Origin: Bacteroidota bacterium
GTDB lineage: Bacteria > Bacteroidota > Bacteroidia > Chitinophagales > Chitinophagaceae
Reading direction: 5' to 3'
Assembly: GCA_023429365.1 (NCBI GenBank)
Contig: JAEYVW010000039.1
Location: forward strand, 1 to 9,292
Length of the DNA: 9,292 bases
Position 1 is the stretch's first letter. Each line of letters begins with the position of its first letter. Made by a program: the position numbers and the translations under genes. Shown in pieces: positions 1-6,213 of the stretch. Under the pieces are notes generated by a model. The model was given only the letters and a program-made list of their open reading frames with translations, did no database searches and was not told the DNA's origin.

Positions 1-630
1 GAAACGGTGAGTTGGATGAAACGTATATCTGCCAAAAGAAAAATCATCCTCGCAGGCAGCCTGATCATCCAGGAAAATGATCAATTTTACAATCGTCTGA
101 TTTGGACCTTACCAAACGGCCAGTTAGGCATATACGATAAACGGCACCGGTTTGCCTACGCGGGCGAAGATCAGCACTATACACCCGGTCATAAACGGCT
201 TATCTCATCAGTGAATGGGTGGAAACTAAACCTGCAGATATGTTATGATCTCAGGTTTCCCGTATGGGCGCGACAACAATTGAGCGAGGCAGCGCCAGAG
301 TTTGATGTGCTGGTTTATGTTGCCAACTGGCCGGATAAAAGAATACTTGCCTGGAAAACACTATTGCAGGCAAGGGCGATAGAAAATCAATGCTACGTGG
401 TAGGTGTTAACAGGGTTGGTAAAGATGGAAACGATATCAACTATAATGGCAACAGCATGGTCGTAGACCCGATGGGTGAGATACTGTACAATAAGGAAAA
501 CGAGGAAGACATTTTTACCATAGCCCTCTCCCGCGAAAGGTTAGAAGAAACCAGGCAAAGATTTCCATTTTGGAAAGACGCCGACCGGTTTTTAATTATG
601 GATGACGACGGAATGCCAGCTATGGATTGA
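1..630 (+). CDS. Omega-amidase-like carbon-nitrogen hydrolase (nitrilase superfamily), 5'-truncated by the window edge
   Basis: Probable YafV/Nit2-type omega-amidase, a cytosolic enzyme that hydrolyses alpha-ketoglutaramate or alpha-ketosuccinamate left by glutamine/asparagine transamination (family knowledge). The reading frame is open from base 1. The first codons (Glu-Thr-Val-Ser-Trp-Met) look like internal family sequence, so the GTG at 7 is probably not the start; about 50 N-terminal residues, including the first catalytic Glu, lie outside. Counting from that GTG, the catalytic Lys is in YDKRHRF (K45) and the nucleophile Cys in QICYDLRFPVW (C79, codon 241-243). The following VYVANWP, the QARAIENQCYVVGVNR segment and a GNSMVVDPMGE segment are typical of this branch. 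The C terminus looks complete. The last 11 bases overlap the end of the convergent S41 gene. Another amidase specificity within the superfamily is possible. Confidence 0.9.
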   Translation, partial: ETVSWMKRISAKRKIILAGSLIIQENDQFYNRLIWTLPNGQLGIYDKRHRFAYAGEDQHYTPGHKRLISSVNGWKLNLQICYDLRFPVWARQQLSEAAPEFDVLVYVANWPDKRILAWKTLLQARAIENQCYVVGVNRVGKDGNDINYNGNSMVVDPMGEILYNKENEEDIFTIALSRERLEETRQRFPFWKDADRFLIMDDDGMPAMD

Positions 631-2140
631 TCAAGCTCTGCCCGGTTTCTTTATCTCTTCTGATCAGCTCCATGGCGGTTTCAAGTTTATAATCGATCCC
701 ACGCATGATCGCTTCTATCGTAGGCTTAGATATAATTTCCGGTTGTATGCCTTTACCGGTTTTGGGATAATCCTTATCAATCACCAGTCGAAACAGTGGT
801 AATCGAAACCTCACCCTGGTTTCAGGCAATGTAACATCAGGGATCAGCCAGGCAGAATTTCCATAAGCGCCGCCACCGGTTTCCTCACCTACAATGGTTA
901 CATTCTCCTGCTTTTTTAATGTACCTGCGAATAAAGTGGTAGCTGAAAATGAATTTCCACCGGTGAGGATATACACTTTACCGTCATAGTGATTTCTTTT
1001 CTTAGGCTTGAACTGTGTTTTTTCGAAATAACTGAAATGATAATTACCATCGGATTTTCGGCGCGTGAAAAAAGTCATGAACAGGCGGTTGAAGAAATCA
1101 TTTTTAATATAGCGGCTGTATTTTTTTCTTTTTGCGATCGCGTACAATGAATCGGCAACTTTAAAGCGGTGATCTGAAATATACCGCGTCAGAAAAGTGG
1201 AGTTGGTAACACTGCCACCACCATTACCCCTGACATCGATGATGAGGTGACCGATATCATTCTTCCTTAAATTTTTAAATGAACGTCTGAAAAAACCTTT
1301 CAACCCATAACCTCGCCCGAAAGAGTTCAGGTCCATCATGGCAGTATGATTGACCGAATCGATTTTTAACAGCCGGACCGAATTCTTACGGATCATTCTT
1401 CTTTCCCTGCGTGAAGGCTGAGGCACGCTTCTGATAGCCCGGATAGCCGCCCTGCTGGCGGTGTCGGACAGGGGACGGTAGGTTTTTAAGGCCGTGTGTC
1501 TTGTTTGCCCGATACTGTCAACATACTCGATATTGTAAACAGGTGCGTTACCGAATATCGAGGTGTAAAGCGAACCAAAATAGCCGCGATTACTCAGGGC
1601 CTGGTATTTATGAGTGGTATTGAAGCCATCGGTTGAAATATATTTGAACAGGGTATCCACGATCGTTGCAATGGGCTGGCCATTGATACTATAGATAACA
1701 GTTCCTCTTTTCAAGGGACTTGTGCGGTCGAGGTTTGCTGTTACCACTGCGGTGTCGTCCCAGATTTTCAAACTGAGCGGAAACAACCTCGACATGCGGG
1801 TAGTATCTACGAAACGCGAATACCTTCTGGAAGCCCGAACCGATGTATGACCGCAGTTGATCTTTGAAGTAACCCAAACCAGTACTTTTCGAAACTGCTG
1901 CTCGGTCATGGAATCCGAAATTTGTGACCGACCAATTTCGAAATAATGGTCCATACTGTCTTTTTCCTGGTACCAGTAAAGACTTGGATGCGCTTCTTCA
2001 AGAATCTGTCGATAGATGGAATAGTCCTTCTGTAATTTTTCTGGCGGGTATTTTTTGGCGGGAGAAAACGCGGACTTACCTACGCCACAACTCGTCAACA
2101 ACAACAACACGATACAGTAAAAAAGGTCACGCATCTTCAT
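620..2140 (-). CDS. S41-family serine peptidase, predicted lipoprotein
   Basis: A 506-residue protein starting Met-Lys-Met-Arg, with a short hydrophobic segment (residues 6-17) ending in lipobox LTSC with Cys18. It is therefore predicted to be a lipoprotein anchored in an envelope membrane and facing the periplasm or surface. Residues 35-110 form the N-terminal helical part with CGHTSVR (H98), the likely catalytic His. Residues 142-170 (PLKRGTVIYSINGQP) look like a PDZ-type segment. DVRGNGGGS (302-310) and GGNSFSATT (394-402) are hallmark S41 motifs, with S399 the likely nucleophile, and GEETGGG (418-424) supplies the conserved Glu. The pattern is closer to the tricorn/IRBP-like S41 branch than to classic Ser-Lys CtpA. 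Basic stretches at 243-252 and 336-383 look like lineage-specific insertions. The substrate cannot be inferred. It lies 66 bases downstream of thiL on the same strand but has its own promoter-like motif, so operon membership is uncertain. Confidence 0.9.
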   Translation of the reverse strand: MKMRDLFYCIVLLLLTSCGVGKSAFSPAKKYPPEKLQKDYSIYRQILEEAHPSLYWYQEKDSMDHYFEIGRSQISDSMTEQQFRKVLVWVTSKINCGHTSVRASRRYSRFVDTTRMSRLFPLSLKIWDDTAVVTANLDRTSPLKRGTVIYSINGQPIATIVDTLFKYISTDGFNTTHKYQALSNRGYFGSLYTSIFGNAPVYNIEYVDSIGQTRHTALKTYRPLSDTASRAAIRAIRSVPQPSRRERRMIRKNSVRLLKIDSVNHTAMMDLNSFGRGYGLKGFFRRSFKNLRKNDIGHLIIDVRGNGGGSVTNSTFLTRYISDHRFKVADSLYAIAKRKKYSRYIKNDFFNRLFMTFFTRRKSDGNYHFSYFEKTQFKPKKRNHYDGKVYILTGGNSFSATTLFAGTLKKQENVTIVGEETGGGAYGNSAWLIPDVTLPETRVRFRLPLFRLVIDKDYPKTGKGIQPEIISKPTIEAIMRGIDYKLETAMELIRRDKETGQSLINP

Positions 2141-2145
2141 TTCAT

Positions 2146-2153
2146 CAAAAATA
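2146..2153 (-). promoter_or_regulatory. Candidate Bacteroidetes -7 element (TATTTTTG) for the S41 gene
   Basis: On the minus strand TATTTTTG matches the Bacteroidetes sigma-factor consensus TAnnTTTG and ends 5 bases before the ATG at 2140. No TTG -33 element is seen at the usual distance of about 19-21 bases; the nearest upstream TTG is 28 bases away. If used, the transcript would begin at or just before the start codon. Confidence 0.35.
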
Positions 2154-2206
2154 ATACTCGGCAGCCAGATGTGCCAGCCGCCAACATGTTATGGGAGTCT
2201 TAATTT

Positions 2207-3238
2207 CTAAGATTTCAGGTGCGTCCAGCCCTGGGCAGTGATGGCATGCCTGCTACCCCCTTTTGTTAGGATGGTGGCCTTCTGCTCCGGCTCGGTCATA
2301 TAACCGATCACGCTGATCTGTTCGTTGAGGACGATCTTATCATAGTCGTCCTGCGACAAGGTGAACAATAGTTCATAATCCTCCCCACCACTCAGGGCGC
2401 AGGCAGTGGGGTCTATCTGGAATTTGTATGCCGCGGCTTTCATTTCCTCTGCGATCGGGATCTTTTCTTCGTAAAGTACACAACCGAGGTTGCTTTGTTT
2501 GCAGATATGAAGAATGTCGGAGCTCAGGCCATCGCTCACATCCATCATAGACGTAGGTGTGATATCGGCATCTGAAAAGAATTCTACAATGTCCTTCCTG
2601 GCTTCCGGTTTCAAAAGTTTACCGATCACATACGACTCCCCTTCAAGGTCGGGTTGTACACCGGGGCTTTCTACATAAATTTTTTTCTCCCTTTCCATAA
2701 ACAGCAAACCAACATAGGCGGCACCGAGATCACCACTTACACAAAGAAGATCTCCTTTTTTTGCCGTACTCCTTTTCACCAACTTATCTGGGGCAACTTC
2801 CCCGATGGCAGTCACCGAAATGATAAATCCTTTTTGAGAAGAGCTGGTATCGCCACCAATCAGGTCGACGCCATAGGTGCTGCATGCGGCATAAACGCCC
2901 TCGTAAAACTCATCTAATGCTTCCACGCTGAAGCGATTGCTGATACCGATCGACAGGGTGACCTGTGTCGGTATAGCATTCATGGCGTAGATATCACTCA
3001 GGTTTACAACCACGCTTTTGTATCCCAGGTGTTTCAAAGGGGTGTACATCAGGTCAAAATGTACGCCTTCAATCAACAGGTCGGTTGTGATCACAGTTTG
3101 TTTTCCAAAATGATCGATCACTGCGGCATCATCACCCACACCAACCAGTGATGAGGCGTTTTGCAGCTCAATATTTTTGGTCAGATGATCTATCAGCCCA
3201 AATTCTCCCAGGGTTGCTATTTCTGTGCGTTGTTCCAT
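2207..3238 (-). CDS. thiL: Thiamine-monophosphate kinase
   Basis: ThiL phosphorylates thiamine monophosphate with ATP to thiamine pyrophosphate, the last step of cofactor synthesis, in the cytosol. The 343-residue product has the PurM/ThiL-fold signatures in order: GEFGLIDHL (11-19), VGDDAAVI (34-41), TTDLLIEGVHF (51-61), NLSDIYAM (79-86), IGGDTSS (127-133), MDVSDGLSSD (232-241) and LSGGEDYELLFT (282-293). The Asp residues of GDDAA, TTDLL, NLSD and DVSD correspond to the Mg-ATP and substrate site. I chose the ATG at 3238 because MEQRTEIATLGEFG is where the family's conserved N terminus begins. An in-frame ATG at 3268 would add ten poorly conserved residues and overlap the upstream suhB-like gene by 17 bases. 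With the chosen start the gap is 13 bases, so the two genes are probably cotranscribed. No other thiamine genes are in the window. Confidence 0.95.
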   Translation of the reverse strand: MEQRTEIATLGEFGLIDHLTKNIELQNASSLVGVGDDAAVIDHFGKQTVITTDLLIEGVHFDLMYTPLKHLGYKSVVVNLSDIYAMNAIPTQVTLSIGISNRFSVEALDEFYEGVYAACSTYGVDLIGGDTSSSQKGFIISVTAIGEVAPDKLVKRSTAKKGDLLCVSGDLGAAYVGLLFMEREKKIYVESPGVQPDLEGESYVIGKLLKPEARKDIVEFFSDADITPTSMMDVSDGLSSDILHICKQSNLGCVLYEEKIPIAEEMKAAAYKFQIDPTACALSGGEDYELLFTLSQDDYDKIVLNEQISVIGYMTEPEQKATILTKGGSRHAITAQGWTHLKS

Positions 3239-3251
3239 AGTGATATTATTA

Positions 3252-4031
3252 TTAAAGACTTTTTTCATTGTTGATCACTTTCAGCAGGTCATCATGCACT
3301 TTGCCGTTGGTGGCGAGGATCCGGTGCTGGTAGTGCGAAAAAGGCGCGCCTGTAAAATCTGTAACCTTACCACCGGCTTCTTCTACGATCAAAAAACCTG
3401 CAGCGCTGTCCCAGGTTTCGAGTTTATGTTCATAAAACCCGTCAAAGCGTCCGGCTGCAACCCAGCAAAGATCTATGGCCGCCGAACCGAGCCGCCTGAC
3501 TGGTACGCCCTTCCTGATAAACCGTTCAAAAACTTCCAGCGGACCATTGGGCATGTCCAGGTAAGTGTAAGGAAACCCAGTGACCAGGCATGCATTGATG
3601 GCATTTTCCTGGGTGCTCACCCTAATGGGTTTGTCATTCAATGTTGCACCTTTACCTTTTTCAGCGACAAAAAGTTCATTAAGGTGGGGATTATAAACGG
3701 CGCCGAGGATGATCTCGCCATCGTGTTCGACCGCTATCGACACACAGTTGAGCGGAATGCCATGCGCAAAGTTGATAGTGCCATCGATAGGGTCGATGAT
3801 CCACTTGTATTTTGATTCCTGTACGATCTTGCCAGCTTCTTCACTCAGGATATAATGGTCCGGGTATTTCGACCTGATCACCGAAATGATCGCTTTTTCG
3901 GAAGCATGATCAGCGTCTGTGACAGGATTATTAATGCCTTCTTTGTTCGTTATTTTGAATTCGTTGTTGAAAAAACGAAGTATTTCGGCGGCGCCTGCCC
4001 GGGCGGCTTCGATAAGGGTATTTTTAAGCAT
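3252..4031 (-). CDS. suhB: Inositol monophosphatase family protein
   Basis: A 259-residue Mg-dependent, Li-sensitive-type phosphatase of the IMPase/FIG superfamily, expected in the cytosol. It shows NPVTDADHASEK (35-46), the metal-binding LSEEAG (62-67), IDPIDGTINFAHGIP (79-93, the diagnostic DPIDGT motif), and the C-terminal ETWDSAAGFLIVEEAGG (205-221, WDxAAG motif). Length is normal for the family. Substrate could be inositol-1-phosphate, another sugar phosphate, or a nucleotide-derived phosphate such as 3'-phosphoadenosine 5'-phosphate; sequence alone does not decide, and the symbol is by family only. The ATG at 4031 is preferred over the in-frame TTG at 4037, because that TTG forms part of a very good -7 promoter motif. 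It is probably the first gene of a leftward unit with thiL. Confidence 0.92.
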   Translation of the reverse strand: MLKNTLIEAARAGAAEILRFFNNEFKITNKEGINNPVTDADHASEKAIISVIRSKYPDHYILSEEAGKIVQESKYKWIIDPIDGTINFAHGIPLNCVSIAVEHDGEIILGAVYNPHLNELFVAEKGKGATLNDKPIRVSTQENAINACLVTGFPYTYLDMPNGPLEVFERFIRKGVPVRRLGSAAIDLCWVAAGRFDGFYEHKLETWDSAAGFLIVEEAGGKVTDFTGAPFSHYQHRILATNGKVHDDLLKVINNEKSL

Positions 4032-4034
4032 ATG

Positions 4035-4071
4035 CAAAGATAAGAAGCGCGATGTGCCCGGTCCACAACAA
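4035..4071 (-). promoter_or_regulatory. Bacteroidetes-type promoter (-33 TTGTTG, -7 TATCTTTG) for suhB-thiL
   Basis: On the minus strand TATCTTTG (4042 down to 4035) is a perfect TAnnTTTG -7 element, and TTGTTG (4071 down to 4066) can serve as the -33 element. The spacer of 23 bases is slightly longer than the usual 19-21. The -7 element ends only 3 bases before the ATG at 4031, so the mRNA is predicted to be leaderless or nearly so. Confidence 0.55.
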
Positions 4072-4099
4072 TAAATACCCCCGGCTATTCCAGAACTAT

Positions 4100-4107
4100 T
4101 ATTTTTG
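4100..4107 (+). promoter_or_regulatory. Candidate -7 element (TATTTTTG) for the glycosyltransferase gene
   Basis: TATTTTTG matches TAnnTTTG and lies 31 bases before the ATG at 4139, giving a predicted leader of about 25 bases. No TTG is present at the expected -33 position. It sits in the 107-base divergent intergenic region shared with the suhB promoter. Confidence 0.35.
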
Positions 4108-4138
4108 AGCCATTCATTGGATATTTTCGGATGCCTGT

Positions 4139-6103
4139 ATGGACCTAAGTATTATTATCGTCAATTATAATGTCAAGCATTTCCTGGAGCAATGTCTTTT
4201 CTCCGTAACAAAAGCTGCGGCGGGGTTACAGGCAGAGATTATCATTATTGACAATAACTCTTATGATAATAGTATAGAATACCTGCAACCAAAGTTTCCG
4301 GGTATCCGGTTTTTAGCCAATAGCGAAAACCTGGGTTTCGCAAAAGGCTGCAACCAGGGACTTAGGCTGGCAAATGGCCGCTACATTCTGTTTTTAAATC
4401 CCGACACTATCGTTCCTGAAGATTGTTTTACAGAGTGTATCAATTTTTTTGACTCCCATCCCGATGCTGGCGCTCTTGGTATTAAAATGCTGGATGGCAG
4501 TGGAAGGTTTTTAAAGGAGTCGAAAAGATCATTTCCCGCACCGCTGACATCCCTGTTTAAGCTTTTCGGGCTTTCGCGATTGTTTCCACGCTCACCCGTT
4601 TTTTCAAAATACCATCTTGGTCATCTCGATAAGAATAAGGACCACGAGGTAGAAGTACTGGCCGGTGCATTTATGATGATCCGGAAAGAGGCCTTGGAGA
4701 TCACGGGTGGTTTTGATGAGATATTCTTTATGTATGGTGAGGATGTGGATCTTAGTTACCGCATCCAGGAAACGATCAATCCAGCTACCAACAATCCCTT
4801 TAAGAACTATTATTTTTCCGGCAGCAGCATTATTCATTTCAAAGGTGAGAGCACCAAGAAGGCCAGCATGAATTATGTGCGCATGTTTTATAATGCCATG
4901 AGTATTTTTGTTCGCAAGCACTATGGCGGCAGTCGGGCGGGTATTTTCAACTTCATGATCCATCTTGCGATCTGGATCCGGGCTGTGCTGGCTGGCGCGG
5001 GCCGGTTTATCAGGCGAGCCGGACTTCCATTGATTGATGCAGGATTGATCATGCTATCATTCTGGGCCATTAAAGAGTGGTGGAGCGAGTATGTGAGACC
5101 CGACGTACAATATGATAACAGGCTGCTTTGGATAGCCATTCCTTCCTTTACCATCCTTTATCTTATTGCGGCGTATTATGCCGGTTTATACGACCGGTGG
5201 TATAAGCGTTCGGAACTGATCAGCTCCACATTGATCGCTACGCTTGTGTTGCTCGCGGGATATTCTTTATTACCCGAGCAATACCGTTTTTCCAGGGCGA
5301 TCATTTTATTCGGCGCCGCGCTTTCATTCGTATTGATTGGTTTGTTGCGCCGCTTCCTGATCGCCACCAGGGTTTTAACCAGTAGCAAACAAATGGAAGA
5401 GCAGGCAACAACACTGATCATCGGGTCGCCCAAAGAATATGATGAAACTGTAGAATTGATGCATGAGGCTGGCATGAAAGAAAAAGTATTGGGCCGCGTT
5501 GCCATCAGTGAGGATGATAGCGCAGCTATTGGTTATTGGTCTCGGCTCGATATCCTTTCAGGTGCCATACCATTCCGCGAAGCTATTTTTTGTGAGGGTT
5601 CGTTGACATTCAAAGACATTATCAGTGGCGTGCAGACTGCTGCGAATAAGATCAAAATAAAGATCCATGCAGTTGGGAGCCACAGCATCGTGGGAAGCGA
5701 TTCTGGTGATAGCTCCGGCGAAGCAGTATCGAAAGAAAATGGCGTAAACCTGGCAAACCCTTATTACCGCCGATTGAAAAGATTGCAGGATATAGGTGTT
5801 TCGATCGTGGCAATCGTTAGTTTCCCGGTGCATTTTATTGGTGTAAAAAAACCTTTTAGGTTTTTCGCAAATTGTTTTGAGGTTTTGTTGGCCAGGAAAA
5901 CATGGATAGGTTATGCTGTGGATGAAAAAAATCTGCCTGCATTGCGGCCTGCGATCATTGCCTGTAATGGCATACCACGTTCTGTGAAACAGGAATTACC
6001 TGAACAAAGTCTGCGAATGATTGATTTTTGGTATGCCCGCGATTATGATCCTGCACAGGATTTAAAACTTATGTGGAAGGTATATCGCAAACTGGGCGGT
6101 TAA
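4139..6103 (+). CDS. Family 2 glycosyltransferase fused to a polyprenyl glycosylphosphotransferase-like membrane module
   Basis: A 654-residue predicted inner-membrane protein. Residues 1-265 are a GT2 (GT-A fold) domain of the rhamnosyltransferase-like type: SIIIVNYN (4-11), IIIIDNNSYDNS (34-45), ENLGFAKGCNQG (63-74), LFLNPDT (84-90, DXD-like NPD), GAFMMIRKEAL (176-186), GGFDEIFFMYGEDVDLSYR (190-208). It should transfer a sugar from a nucleotide donor to a lipid-linked or polysaccharide acceptor. Residues 268-405 hold about five hydrophobic segments including YYAGLYDR (346-353), a hallmark of the WcaJ-like N-terminal membrane region. Residues 424-520 resemble the Rossmann-like domain that follows it (TTLIIGSPKEYDET). 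Residues 543-654 resemble a decayed sugar-transferase domain: KRLQDIGVSIVAI at the membrane entry and a DFWYARDYDPAQDLKLMWK tail, but without recognisable DELPQ or KFRSM motifs. The GT2 domain is therefore probably the active part. The ATG at 4139 fits the GT2 N terminus. Confidence 0.85.
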   Translation: MDLSIIIVNYNVKHFLEQCLFSVTKAAAGLQAEIIIIDNNSYDNSIEYLQPKFPGIRFLANSENLGFAKGCNQGLRLANGRYILFLNPDTIVPEDCFTECINFFDSHPDAGALGIKMLDGSGRFLKESKRSFPAPLTSLFKLFGLSRLFPRSPVFSKYHLGHLDKNKDHEVEVLAGAFMMIRKEALEITGGFDEIFFMYGEDVDLSYRIQETINPATNNPFKNYYFSGSSIIHFKGESTKKASMNYVRMFYNAMSIFVRKHYGGSRAGIFNFMIHLAIWIRAVLAGAGRFIRRAGLPLIDAGLIMLSFWAIKEWWSEYVRPDVQYDNRLLWIAIPSFTILYLIAAYYAGLYDRWYKRSELISSTLIATLVLLAGYSLLPEQYRFSRAIILFGAALSFVLIGLLRRFLIATRVLTSSKQMEEQATTLIIGSPKEYDETVELMHEAGMKEKVLGRVAISEDDSAAIGYWSRLDILSGAIPFREAIFCEGSLTFKDIISGVQTAANKIKIKIHAVGSHSIVGSDSGDSSGEAVSKENGVNLANPYYRRLKRLQDIGVSIVAIVSFPVHFIGVKKPFRFFANCFEVLLARKTWIGYAVDEKNLPALRPAIIACNGIPRSVKQELPEQSLRMIDFWYARDYDPAQDLKLMWKVYRKLGG

Positions 6104-6213
6104 GATACCAGGAGTATATATCACGAATAACAAGGTTAATTGGCCCTATATTCGCAAACATTTAAAAATAACATTGTGTAACTTTAAAGCGACGATGTTA
6201 GAAGCTTGCATAC

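Noticed and set aside
602..802. A 66-codon plus-strand open frame at the end of the amidase gene.
   Set aside because: It is antisense to the conserved C-terminal part of the S41 gene and resembles no protein family.
3225..3815. A 196-codon plus-strand open frame opposite suhB and thiL.
   Set aside because: It is antisense to strongly conserved DPIDGT and WDSAAG coding sequence, and its translation shows no recognisable domain.
4035..4037. In-frame TTG start codon for the suhB-like gene, two codons upstream of the chosen ATG.
   Set aside because: The TTG is part of the TATCTTTG -7 element, and an ATG follows immediately at 4031.
4131..4148. An ATG at 4131 just before the glycosyltransferase start.
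   Set aside because: It is in another frame and stops after five codons; the GT2 N terminus clearly begins at 4139.
6147..6186. TATATTCG (6147-6154) and TAACTTTA (6179-6186) as -7 elements for the GH3 gene.
   Set aside because: Each deviates from TAnnTTTG at one position in the key TTTG part and neither has a TTG at the right -33 distance, so I cannot support a promoter here.
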